From contig NZ_LR734808.1 of assembly GCF_902506655.1 (NCBI RefSeq), forward strand, positions 1,178,001 to 1,242,000: a DNA stretch of 64,000 nt, in the 5' to 3' direction. Origin of the DNA: Marinoscillum sp. 108 (GTDB lineage: Bacteria; Bacteroidota; Bacteroidia; Cytophagales; Cyclobacteriaceae). The notes under the pieces are model-generated. The model saw only the letters and a program-made list of their open reading frames with translations, ran no database searches and had not been told where the DNA came from. Shown piece by piece: positions 45,782-54,393 of this stretch. Both the position numbers and the translations under genes were made by a program. Numbering within the stretch: position 1 is the stretch's first letter; every line of letters starts with the position of its first letter.

Positions 45782-47416
45782 ATGAACGAAAAAGGATTAA
45801 AATCTCAGAAAGTAGGACTGGAGGCCGCCGGGATTCTCAAGGTGAAAGAAGCATTCTGGAACCTCAATGCCGCAGAACTGATTGAAGATTCAGTCAGAAA
45901 TGGTGAGGGACACCTTACAGATACTGGCGCCCTGATGTGCGATACCGGAAAATATACTGGAAGATCACCTCAGGATCGCTTTATCGTGGAAGATGCAAAA
46001 ACGCAGGACAAAGTATGGTGGGGTGACATCAACAGACCTGTGAGTCCGGAGAACTTCGATAAAATCCACGCCAAGATGCTGAAGTTTCTGGAAGACAAAA
46101 AAGTCTATGTGCGTGACGCCTATGCCGGAGCGGACAAAACGCACAGGCTGAAGTTGAGAGTAGTGAACACGCTTGCGTGGCACAACCTCTTCTGCTACAA
46201 CATGTTCATCACCCCTCCGGACTACAAACTGCAGGATTTCGATCCCAATTTCACGGTAATCTGCTGTCCTGAATTTGAAGCGGATCCAAAAACAGATGGC
46301 GTCAGACAGGGAAATTTCGCCATTATCAACATGACCAAGCGGATCATCCTTATAGGAGGTACCGCTTATTCCGGGGAAATCAAAAAAGGCATTTTCTCAG
46401 TGCTTAACTTCCTGCTACCCACCGAAGATCACGTGCTACCCATGCACTGTTCTGCTAATATGGGAGTTGAAAAACACGATACGGCCATTTATTTCGGACT
46501 TTCCGGAACAGGGAAAACCACCCTTTCAGCAGATCCGGAGCGCCTATTGATCGGTGATGATGAGCACGGATGGACCAACAATAACATATTCAATTTCGAA
46601 GGTGGATGCTATGCCAAAGTGATCAACCTTAGCGAGGAGAACGAACCGGATATTTTCAACGCCATTCAATATGGTGCCATTTTGGAAAACACTCGATTCA
46701 TTCCAAATACCCGCACGGTAGACTATAGCAACACAGAGGTAACGGAAAACACTCGTGTATCCTACCCGATCGAAAGCATCAAAAACATCGCTAAGCCATC
46801 CGTTGGAGGGTTACCGAAGAACATATTCTTTCTTACCTGTGACGCCTATGGGGTAATCCCTCCTATTCAGAGGTTATCCAAAGGTCAGGCGATGTATCAC
46901 TTCATCTCCGGATACACCTCCAAGGTAGCAGGCACTGAAGCGGGCATCACCGAGCCAGTACCAGTGTTCTCAGCATGTTTTGGAGCGCCGTTCATGCCCC
47001 TGCACCCTACTGCTTATGCAGAAATGCTGGGTAAGAAAATGGAGGAAAACGAAGTGAAAGTTTGGCTCATTAATACCGGATGGACAGGTGGCCCTTACGG
47101 TGTAGGATCCAGAATCAAACTCAAGTACACACGCGCTATGATTTCCGCTGCCCTTTCTGGTGTGTTGGAAAATGTGGGGTACCGAACACACTCTATCTTT
47201 GGTGCGGAGATGCCCCTGACGTGTCCGAATGTACCGAATGAGATTCTGAGTCCTCGAGAGACCTGGAAAAACGACGAAGCTTTCTACAAAAAGGCGAACG
47301 AGCTGGCACTCAAATTCAACAGGAACTTTGATAAGTTCAGAGAATATGCCAGCAAGGAGATTCTGGAGGGAGAACCACAGCCTAATAAAAAGTACCCAAT
47401 GAAAGTGGAGGCTTAA
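45782..47416 (+). CDS. pckA: Phosphoenolpyruvate carboxykinase (ATP)
   Basis: Gluconeogenic enzyme of 544 residues converting oxaloacetate and ATP to phosphoenolpyruvate, CO2 and ADP. The P-loop GLSGTGKTT is at 239-247, the metal-binding GDDEHGW at 258-264, and GKYTGRSPQDRFIV at 56-69 binds substrate. I use the ATG at 45782; the frame opens 12 codons earlier but those codons are not family-like. It is followed by a terminator, then methylglyoxal synthase. A LacI-type operator lies in its promoter, suggesting carbon-source control. Confidence 0.96.
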   Translation: MNEKGLKSQKVGLEAAGILKVKEAFWNLNAAELIEDSVRNGEGHLTDTGALMCDTGKYTGRSPQDRFIVEDAKTQDKVWWGDINRPVSPENFDKIHAKMLKFLEDKKVYVRDAYAGADKTHRLKLRVVNTLAWHNLFCYNMFITPPDYKLQDFDPNFTVICCPEFEADPKTDGVRQGNFAIINMTKRIILIGGTAYSGEIKKGIFSVLNFLLPTEDHVLPMHCSANMGVEKHDTAIYFGLSGTGKTTLSADPERLLIGDDEHGWTNNNIFNFEGGCYAKVINLSEENEPDIFNAIQYGAILENTRFIPNTRTVDYSNTEVTENTRVSYPIESIKNIAKPSVGGLPKNIFFLTCDAYGVIPPIQRLSKGQAMYHFISGYTSKVAGTEAGITEPVPVFSACFGAPFMPLHPTAYAEMLGKKMEENEVKVWLINTGWTGGPYGVGSRIKLKYTRAMISAALSGVLENVGYRTHSIFGAEMPLTCPNVPNEILSPRETWKNDEAFYKKANELALKFNRNFDKFREYASKEILEGEPQPNKKYPMKVEA

Positions 47417-47437
47417 AATGAAAATGATTTAATCACG

Positions 47438-47470
47438 AATGGCAGTCAATTAATTGGCTGCCATTTTTTA
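47438..47470 (+). terminator. Terminator between pckA and mgsA
   Basis: Stem AATGGCAG (47438-47445) and CTGCCATT (47458-47465), extended inside by CAAT/ATTG, followed by TTTT. It lies 22 bp after the pckA stop. Confidence 0.8.
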
Positions 47471-47480
47471 TTTTGCCCCC

Positions 47481-47855
47481 ATGAAAATCGCAATTATCGC
47501 CCACGATGGCAAAAAAGCTGAAATGGTAGCATTTCTGCTCAAATACAAGGACTGGTTAGAAAAGGTAGAACTGGTCTCCACAGGAACCACAGGGTCGCAC
47601 GTAGAAAAAGCCGGGCTCAAAGTACATCGTTATTTATCAGGCCCACTGGGTGGTGATGCTCAGATCGCAGCTGAGGCGGCTGAGAAGAAACTCGACATGG
47701 TCATTTTCTTTAGAGACCCCATGGGCAAACACCCACACGAACCCGATGTGCAAATGCTTATGAGGATATGTGATGTACATGACATCCCATTGGCTACCAA
47801 TCCTGCAGCTGCAGGGCTCATGATGAACTCGCTACTTAAGAAGATAGATAGCTAG
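47481..47855 (+). CDS. mgsA: Methylglyoxal synthase
   Basis: Enzyme of 124 residues from the ATG at 47481 (the frame opens upstream inside the terminator hairpin). It converts dihydroxyacetone phosphate to methylglyoxal and phosphate. The catalytic set is complete: STGTTG phosphate site, Asp59 in GPLGGDAQI, Asp79 in FFRDP, His86 and Asp89 in HPHEPDVQ, spaced as in Escherichia coli. It relieves sugar-phosphate build-up. It converges on the nucleoside transporter gene with a 4-bp overlap. Confidence 0.93.
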   Translation: MKIAIIAHDGKKAEMVAFLLKYKDWLEKVELVSTGTTGSHVEKAGLKVHRYLSGPLGGDAQIAAEAAEKKLDMVIFFRDPMGKHPHEPDVQMLMRICDVHDIPLATNPAAAGLMMNSLLKKIDS

Positions 47856-49141
47856 ACCATTAGTGCTCCGGCAATGGAGGCGGTCATCATTGTAGCAAGG
47901 GTGGCCGCAAATAAAGCCCTGAGTCCCAATTTTGAAATATTACCCTGCTGTGTTGGAGCCATCCCACCAATACCACCAATCTGGATGGCAATGGAGCTGA
48001 AATTGGCAAATCCACAAAGGGCGTAAGTCGCTATTACGATAGACTTCTCATTAAGAGCTCCCTCAGCTACAAACTCTGACAGTCCCAGGTAGGCTACAAA
48101 CTCGTTTACCACTACTTTTTGACCCAAAAGGCTACCCACCTGCAGAGACTCATTCCAGTCCACACCGATGACAAAGGCAAAAATCCTGAAGAACTGACCA
48201 AGGATATACTCTAATGAAAAACCATCAAAACTACCATTGGTGCTGGAAACGATCACGGCATTCAGGCCTGTGACATCACCAAGCGCCATCAGTATATAGT
48301 TGATTGCTGCAATCAGGGCAATAAAGGCCAACAGCATAGCACCAATATTTAGGGCCAGCTTCAAGCCCTCGGCTGCACCTCTGGCCAAAGCATCCACCAG
48401 ATTCACCCCCATAGTATCTGAGGATACTGTCAAATCCGTATTGATCTGATCTCGATTGAGTTCTGGCAACATGATCTTGGACATCACGATTGCTGCTGGA
48501 GCGTTCATAATAGAAGCGCTGAGCAGATACGCAGCAAATCGTTCCTGGGCCACAGGGTCTCCGCCTCCCAAAAAGGCCACATAACCGGCCAGCACACCAC
48601 CTGCAATGGTAGCCATACCCCCTGTCATCAGGCACATCAGTTCTGAATTCGTCATTTTAGGAACAAACGGCCGCACCAGCAATGGTGCTTCGGTTTGTCC
48701 AAGGAAAATATTAGCCGCTGCTGAAAGGGATTCTGCTCCTGAAAGCTTCATTGTTCGGGTCATGATCCAGGCAATGCCCTTCACAATCCACTGAAGCACG
48801 CCGAGGTAATACAGACCTGAGGTCACAGTAGAGAAGAAAATAACCGTGGGAAGTACCTGGAGGGCAAAAATAAAGCCCATGTTCTCCGTGTCCATCAGGC
48901 TGCCAAACAGAAAGGATGCCCCGTCCCCTGAGAAGCTCAGCAACACCACAAACTGACGGCTGATCCAATTGAACGCCTGCCGAACAAAATCTATCTGTGT
49001 AATCAGCAGACCAAATATCACTTGCAGCGCGATACCGGTAAGCACGAGCCTCCAGTCTACAGATTTTCGCTTAAGTGAGAAAAGATAGGCTACACCTACC
49101 AAAAATATCAGCCCAAATGCAGCCCTTAGAACATCCATCAA
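47852..49141 (-). CDS. NupC-type concentrative nucleoside transporter
   Basis: Inner-membrane symporter of 429 residues in the CNT family. The signatures FLGQTEAPLLVRPF, MTGGMATIAGGVLAGYV and the LLGQKVVVNEFVAYL and CGFANFSSIAIQIGGIGG substrate-site segments are all present. It imports nucleosides with Na+ or H+. It starts 14 bp after the bifunctional nuclease gene and is the last gene of the etfB-etfA operon. Confidence 0.93.
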   Translation of the reverse strand: MMDVLRAAFGLIFLVGVAYLFSLKRKSVDWRLVLTGIALQVIFGLLITQIDFVRQAFNWISRQFVVLLSFSGDGASFLFGSLMDTENMGFIFALQVLPTVIFFSTVTSGLYYLGVLQWIVKGIAWIMTRTMKLSGAESLSAAANIFLGQTEAPLLVRPFVPKMTNSELMCLMTGGMATIAGGVLAGYVAFLGGGDPVAQERFAAYLLSASIMNAPAAIVMSKIMLPELNRDQINTDLTVSSDTMGVNLVDALARGAAEGLKLALNIGAMLLAFIALIAAINYILMALGDVTGLNAVIVSSTNGSFDGFSLEYILGQFFRIFAFVIGVDWNESLQVGSLLGQKVVVNEFVAYLGLSEFVAEGALNEKSIVIATYALCGFANFSSIAIQIGGIGGMAPTQQGNISKLGLRALFAATLATMMTASIAGALMV

Positions 49142-49155
49142 AATCCTGCGGTGAG

Positions 49156-49752
49156 TTAGTTTCGTTTATTGATTTCATCCCGAATCTTGGCTGCACGCTC
49201 ATAGTCTTCCTGAGCCAATGCCTCATCCAGCATACTGTTGAGTTGATCCGATGGTAAGTCCTCCAATTTTTTGGAAACAGGCTCCGGCTTGCCTGAGCCG
49301 GTAGACTTACGTTTCACCTCAGTGATTTCTTCCTCTTCGTCTGTAAGTACAATACCAGCTTCAGTCAGGATGGACTCATGGGTGTATATATCTACTTTAA
49401 ATCTCAGACCAATCGCGATAGCATCAGATGGTCGGGCGTCTATTTCAAATTGATTTCCCCCTGACTCACAAATGATTTTGGCGAAAAAGACCCCCTCTTT
49501 CAGATCGGAAATATAAATCTCCTTGATATCATACCCCAGATTAAATGCGAACGACTTAAATAAGTCATGCGTCATGGGCCTGTTGGGAGTGATCTCCTCT
49601 ATCTCGATGGCAATCGCTTGGGCTTCAAACATCCCTATGATAATGGGGAGGCGACGGTTTCCGCCTACCTCACCCAGTACCAATGCAAATGATCCAGATT
49701 GTGATTGACTCGATGAGAGTCCTAGTATTTCTAATTTGATTTTATCTGCCAT
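49156..49752 (-). CDS. Bifunctional nuclease family protein (DUF151) with UvrB/C motif
   Basis: Protein of 198 residues: a DUF151/BFN domain (1-150; GEVGGNRRLPIIIGMFEAQAI, IDARPSDAIAIGLRF) and a C-terminal UVR motif (LNSMLDEALAQEDYERAAKIRDEI). The plant founder has RNase and DNase activity; the bacterial role is unsettled. Its ATG shares a base with the etfA stop, and the nucleoside transporter follows, so nucleic-acid breakdown and nucleoside uptake could be linked here. Confidence 0.9.
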   Translation of the reverse strand: MADKIKLEILGLSSSQSQSGSFALVLGEVGGNRRLPIIIGMFEAQAIAIEIEEITPNRPMTHDLFKSFAFNLGYDIKEIYISDLKEGVFFAKIICESGGNQFEIDARPSDAIAIGLRFKVDIYTHESILTEAGIVLTDEEEEITEVKRKSTGSGKPEPVSKKLEDLPSDQLNSMLDEALAQEDYERAAKIRDEINKRN

Positions 49753-50708
49753 TAACCTTGCTGTGCCTTGATCGCTTCTGTTAGTTTTGGTATTACCTCG
49801 AATGCATCTCCCACCACACCGTAATCAGCGGCTTTGAAGAAAGGTGCCTCTGCATCTTTATTGATGACCAATATGTACTTGGAGGAATTGACACCTGCCA
49901 AATGCTGAATGGCTCCGGAAATTCCTACAGCAATATAAAGAGATGGACTCACCTTTACACCTGTCTGGCCCACATGTTCGTGGTGTGGTCGCCAATCCAT
50001 GTCTGAAACAGGTTTACTACAGCCAGTAGCCGCTCCTATCGTTTTGGCCAACTCCTCTATCATTCCCCAATTCTCGGGGCCTTTCAATCCACGGCCACCA
50101 GACACCACCAGATCTGCTTCTGGTAGCAATATCTCACCCGTCGCCTTTTCCCTGCTGGTCACCTTCACCTTGAAGTCCGCATCGTTCAAAGTAGGTGAAA
50201 AGGTTTCTACACTAGCAGATCCTCCATCCTCTTTGATAGCAATAGCGTTCTTTTTAAGACCGAGTATTTTCTTATCACCACTTAGTGTGGTCATTGCAAA
50301 AGCTTTTCCTGTGTATATACTACACTTCACCTTGAACCCGCCAGATGTATCCGGAAGATCCACCACATTGGTGGCCAATGATGCTCCGGTTTTGATGGCC
50401 ACTCGGGCCGACACAGGGTCACCAAGAGATGACTTAGCCAATACCAACAGGGAACTACTTTCCTTTTCCATTGCCTCTGCTATGGCCGAAGCATATGCCA
50501 TGATATTGGGTGTGGCCAACTTCTCATCGCTGGCATGCAATATTTTCGAAGCACCGGCCGCTCCTATTTTTGAGGCTTCATCATCACTTAACGCGCCAAA
50601 TACGATAGCCACGGCAGATCCATCTACCTGCGCAGCATAACTCACCGCCTCCAGGGAGGATTTCTTTACTGCTCCTTCTTCTATTTCTACAAATACTAAT
50701 GCTGACAT
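49752..50708 (-). CDS. etfA: Electron transfer flavoprotein subunit alpha
   Basis: Protein of 318 residues. The C-terminal half holds the FAD domain: GRGLKGPENWGMIEELA, DWRPHHEHVGQTGVKVSP and YIAVGISGAIQHLAGV. With EtfB it carries electrons from acyl-CoA dehydrogenases to the quinone pool, which ties in with the acyl-CoA genes at the start of the window. One base separates it from etfB, and its stop overlaps the next gene by one base. Confidence 0.96.
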   Translation of the reverse strand: MSALVFVEIEEGAVKKSSLEAVSYAAQVDGSAVAIVFGALSDDEASKIGAAGASKILHASDEKLATPNIMAYASAIAEAMEKESSSLLVLAKSSLGDPVSARVAIKTGASLATNVVDLPDTSGGFKVKCSIYTGKAFAMTTLSGDKKILGLKKNAIAIKEDGGSASVETFSPTLNDADFKVKVTSREKATGEILLPEADLVVSGGRGLKGPENWGMIEELAKTIGAATGCSKPVSDMDWRPHHEHVGQTGVKVSPSLYIAVGISGAIQHLAGVNSSKYILVINKDAEAPFFKAADYGVVGDAFEVIPKLTEAIKAQQG

Positions 50709-50709
50709 C

Positions 50710-51447
50710 TTACAATACTTTTGCTTCGTTCTTCAATAGATTAACCAGTTCGTCCAGATGATCCGGATCAATGAGTTTTACCCCGCTTTTCGCTGGTGGT
50801 AGCTCAAACACCTCTACTTCTGTGGCTTTATCATCGGTAGATGGCTCCACCACATTCAAAGGCTTGGAACGAGCCGACATAATGCCTCGCATGTTGGGGA
50901 TTTTCCATTCGGCTATTGGCTCCTGACAACCTGCCACGAAAGGCAGATCCAGCTCCATAAATTCTTTACCTCCTTCTATTTCCCGCTGAATTTTTGCTGT
51001 ATTACCTTCTATGTCCAGTACCATCACGGGAGATACTGAGGGTAACCCCATCAGTTCACCTACCATACTATGTACCTGACCTCCGTTGAAATCGATCGAC
51101 TCACGTCCCATCAATATCAGATCATATTCACCTTGCTGAGCAGCCTTGGCAATCTCTTTTGCTACGAAAAAAGCATCTCTTGGGAAAGCATTGATCCTGA
51201 TGGCATCATCCGCACCAATGGCCAAAGCCTTGCGTAAGGTAGGCTCGGTTTCGGCTTCTCCTACATTTAACACAGTGATGGATCCACCCGAGGACTCCTT
51301 CAGCTCCACAGCTCTTGCCAGGGCATAATCATCATAGGGGCCGATGATGTACTGCACACCGGTCTTGTCGAACTTTGTGTTATTGTCTGTGAAAGAAATC
51401 TTAGACGTTGTATCGGGTACGTGTGTAATACAAACGAGTATTTTCAT
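50710..51447 (-). CDS. etfB: Electron transfer flavoprotein subunit beta
   Basis: Protein of 245 residues binding AMP and forming the heterodimer with EtfA. Seen are MKILVCITHVPDT at the start, DYALARAVELKE, and GRESIDFNGGQVHSMVGELMG, the family signature region. It is first in an operon etfB-etfA-nuclease-nupC. An AAAAAGAGA stretch precedes the start. Confidence 0.96.
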   Translation of the reverse strand: MKILVCITHVPDTTSKISFTDNNTKFDKTGVQYIIGPYDDYALARAVELKESSGGSITVLNVGEAETEPTLRKALAIGADDAIRINAFPRDAFFVAKEIAKAAQQGEYDLILMGRESIDFNGGQVHSMVGELMGLPSVSPVMVLDIEGNTAKIQREIEGGKEFMELDLPFVAGCQEPIAEWKIPNMRGIMSARSKPLNVVEPSTDDKATEVEVFELPPAKSGVKLIDPDHLDELVNLLKNEAKVL

Positions 51448-51514
51448 TCTCTTTTTCTTAAAAATTTAGGGTTAATATTAAGGCTTCGAAGTTAGTAAAT
51501 AATATCTACATAGG

Positions 51515-51835
51515 ATGAACACAGATCGAATCAGGCAGCTTGAGAAATTCATAGAGGATGATCCAAATGACCCTTTTCCAAAATACGCGCTCGCTCTGGA
51601 ACACCTTCAAGAAAATAAGGAAAAAAGTGCGCAATTGTTTGAAGAATTACTAAAAAATCATTCGAAATATATAGGCACCTATTATCATGCCGCGGCACTC
51701 TACTCTGAACTAGGCGATCGAAAAAGAGCTGAGCAAATTTACCTGGCGGGTATAGAGATAGCCACTGAGCTCAATGAAGCGCATGCCCTCAAAGAGTTAC
51801 GATCCGCTTATATGAATTTCCAATTTGAGGAATGA
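51515..51835 (+). CDS. Small tetratricopeptide-repeat protein
   Basis: Cytoplasmic protein of 106 residues with about two and a half TPR units (NDPFPKYALALEHLQENKEKSAQLFEELL, KYIGTYYHAAALYSELGDRKRAEQIYLAGI). It probably mediates protein contacts; the partner is unknown. Divergent from etfB across 67 bp. Confidence 0.87.
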   Translation: MNTDRIRQLEKFIEDDPNDPFPKYALALEHLQENKEKSAQLFEELLKNHSKYIGTYYHAAALYSELGDRKRAEQIYLAGIEIATELNEAHALKELRSAYMNFQFEE

Positions 51836-52088
51836 ATTATTAGAACTATAAGTCTGAAAAAAAGAATAGTTTAAAATTTTATTCGGTCTTTTATTGAATC
51901 TAAAATTGATTATTTCATTATTTATAAAAAACTGATTCTTTGCCCACCTTCAATTATTAAATAATCAACAATTATTCCATTTAGCAATATAAAATGTAAA
52001 TAAATTAACATTTAATTGCGTAATTCTTAATAAAAGAAAGTATTATCTAAATTTCCGTAGTTTTCAACCAACCAACCAACCAACTTCT

Positions 52089-54338
52089 ATGGATCTATTA
52101 GAACTCTCTCAGACAGATAGTTTCAACACCACTGACACGCTCTGGATTCTCATCTCAGCAGCACTCGTTTTTTTCATGCAGGCCGGCTTCAAGGTATTGG
52201 AGACAGGCCTGGTCAAATCTGAACACCGCTCCGGAATCGGCATTAAGAACCTGATGGACTGGGTAGCGGGAAGTCTTGCATTCTTCATCATCGGTTTTGG
52301 GTTAATGTTTGGCACCTCCGCCGGAGGGTTCATTGGTACAAGTTTCTTCTTTGGCAATGATCTGGAACCCGGCTATCCGTTGGTGTTCTTCATCTTCCAG
52401 CTTGCTTTTGCAGGCACAGCCCTTACGATCGTCTCCGGTGCTATGTCTGGAAGGACCGCCCTGGCGCCGTACTTCATTGCATCGTTATTTACCGCGGTTC
52501 TGATATACCCTATTTTTGGCCACTGGGCCTGGGGAAACCTACTGAATGAAGACAATCAACCATGGCTTGCTGGTCTTGGGTTTATGGACTTTGCCGGCTC
52601 CACTGTAGTACACTCTGTAGGCGCTTGGGTAGGTCTGGTCGGCATTTGGATGGTAGGGCCCCGCCTGGGACGATTCACCTCCAAGGGCACACTCATCCCG
52701 GTGAAAGCTTCTGATTACGCATACAGTGTTTTGGGCGTGATGATCCTTTGGCTGGGCTGGTGGGGATTCAATGGCGGCAGTGCTCTGGCCTTTGATACCT
52801 CCGTGCCCCTCATCATTCTCAACACCAACCTGGCAGCGGCTGGCGCTTGTTTCAGCGCTTATCTACACGCCAAAATATTTCAAAAAAATCAGGACCTGAT
52901 AGAAAAGATCATTGGCGGATCTCTCACAGGGTTGGTAGCCATCACGGCTTGCTGCAACGTGGTCTCCCCTATCAGTAGTTTGATTATTGGGCTACTCGCC
53001 GGTGTTATTCATAATATTTCCTATATCATTATTTCAGAAAAATGGAAGTTGGATGATCCCGTTGGTGCCATTCCAGTACATGGATTTGGTGGCGTATTCG
53101 GTACACTTTGCGTAGCGCTTTTCGGAAAAGAAGAGTTCCTCATGCACGGCAGAGGCACTCAACTCGTCGTGCAAATTTTTGGGATCATCGTGTGCTTCGT
53201 ATTCACTGTAGGGGTCTCCTACCTCATTTTCCTGTTGATTAAATCCACAATCGGACTTAGACTCTCCCCTAATGAAGAGGTAGATGGCGCCATATTTGGT
53301 GCGCAGGTTCAGTCCATGGAGCTGGATGAACTACCTGAGCAAACGGTGAGTCAAGTATCAGTAAGAGTGGGCGAGCGGGCATACAACCTCTTCAAAGTGG
53401 ATGAATATCTCAACCTGCCTCGAGAAACCCGCATCAATCTGATCAAAAACGAAGGTGTACAATACCTCGACGACTCTGGCAATGTGGTACCCACTTTAAA
53501 GGCTGTAAGGTACCTCTCCGGTATCATCGAGGAGCAAAGAGACAAGAGCACCACGTCGATTGATCTGGTGGAGCTTTCTTTTTACAAGGATAAAATGGAT
53601 GTCATCGGCAACATGCAGGATGTGCTACTCGGAGAAGAACACTCCATCACCAGCGTATTTGAAGATTCTTTCCTTTTACTGAAACCGAAAGGAAAGGTAT
53701 CGTCGGGATTTTACTGGCATGGCAAGGAAAAAGGATACAACATCGCCATAGCCGCCACCTCCCAGGATCCCGACATTTCGAGTGCATTTATTACGGCACT
53801 TACCATCTCTCAGCTCAATGAGATAGTGGGAATCAAAAAAATATTAGCCCCAGAGAAAGTGCTCGAAATTCTGGATCAAAAGCTCACTATGGCACTTGGC
53901 CAATCCAAAGCCGACGAGGAAGTGAGAAAAGGTGTAGAAATCGGGATGCTATTGGTAGATACGGTCAGAAGGAGGGTTTATTATTCAGGATCGGGATCAG
54001 GTGTAAAGCTATACGCCAAAAAGCTAGATAGTATCCTTACAGAATTTAAAGGACTGGATGTTCCGCTCGGTATGTCCGGAAAAGCTCAAAAGAAATTTGA
54101 ACGAGTCAAAATAGATTACTCAAAAGGTGACGCTTTCTTCCTTTGTACAGAAGGATTTCCGAACCAACTGAATGAAAGCGGCAAGCGATATTCCACCACC
54201 AAATTCAGGGTACTCCTGGAGAAGGGTGCCGGAAAATCCATGGCTGATCAGAAAATAAATATTACCACCGAACTGGAAAACTGGAAAGGTAAAGAAGACC
54301 AAACCGAGGACATTTTGGTCATGGGCATCAAACCCTGA
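52089..54338 (+). CDS. Ammonium transporter fused to a degenerate SpoIIE/PP2C-like domain
   Basis: Protein of 749 residues. Residues 1-400 are an Amt channel with the key pore residues: Asp167 (MDFAGSTVVH), twin His175 and His331 (PVHGFGG), and WWGFNGGSA. Residues about 400-515 form a linker. Residues about 520-749 follow the SpoIIE phosphatase pattern (FLLLKPKGKVSSGFYW, ITALTISQLNEIV, YYSGSGSGVKLY, FLCTEGFPNQ, EDILVMGIKP). The metal ligands of the usual SGDFYW and ADCTGHGVPG motifs are replaced (SSGFYW, AATSQDPDISSAF), so it is likely a pseudophosphatase. Inference: a transceptor that reports ammonium flux to a cytoplasmic partner. No glnK lies adjacent. It is preceded by a 253-bp AT-rich spacer and ends at a bidirectional terminator. 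Confidence 0.88.
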   Translation: MDLLELSQTDSFNTTDTLWILISAALVFFMQAGFKVLETGLVKSEHRSGIGIKNLMDWVAGSLAFFIIGFGLMFGTSAGGFIGTSFFFGNDLEPGYPLVFFIFQLAFAGTALTIVSGAMSGRTALAPYFIASLFTAVLIYPIFGHWAWGNLLNEDNQPWLAGLGFMDFAGSTVVHSVGAWVGLVGIWMVGPRLGRFTSKGTLIPVKASDYAYSVLGVMILWLGWWGFNGGSALAFDTSVPLIILNTNLAAAGACFSAYLHAKIFQKNQDLIEKIIGGSLTGLVAITACCNVVSPISSLIIGLLAGVIHNISYIIISEKWKLDDPVGAIPVHGFGGVFGTLCVALFGKEEFLMHGRGTQLVVQIFGIIVCFVFTVGVSYLIFLLIKSTIGLRLSPNEEVDGAIFGAQVQSMELDELPEQTVSQVSVRVGERAYNLFKVDEYLNLPRETRINLIKNEGVQYLDDSGNVVPTLKAVRYLSGIIEEQRDKSTTSIDLVELSFYKDKMDVIGNMQDVLLGEEHSITSVFEDSFLLLKPKGKVSSGFYWHGKEKGYNIAIAATSQDPDISSAFITALTISQLNEIVGIKKILAPEKVLEILDQKLTMALGQSKADEEVRKGVEIGMLLVDTVRRRVYYSGSGSGVKLYAKKLDSILTEFKGLDVPLGMSGKAQKKFERVKIDYSKGDAFFLCTEGFPNQLNESGKRYSTTKFRVLLEKGAGKSMADQKINITTELENWKGKEDQTEDILVMGIKP

Positions 54339-54361
54339 GCATCCTGGCAATCATTATTCTG

Positions 54362-54393
54362 AAAAAACGTCTGGCTCAGGTCAGACGTTTTTT
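54362..54393. terminator. Bidirectional terminator
   Basis: Perfect 12-bp repeat AAAAAACGTCTG (54362-54373) and CAGACGTTTTTT (54382-54393) with an 8-base loop. It lies between convergent genes and touches the stop codon of the minus-strand gene at 54393. Confidence 0.88.

Noticed and set aside
51960-52088. Tandem ACCA repeat (AACCAACCAACCAACC) before the ammonium transporter start as a phase-variable tract
   Set aside because: Only about four short units, outside the reading frame; too short to call a contingency locus.
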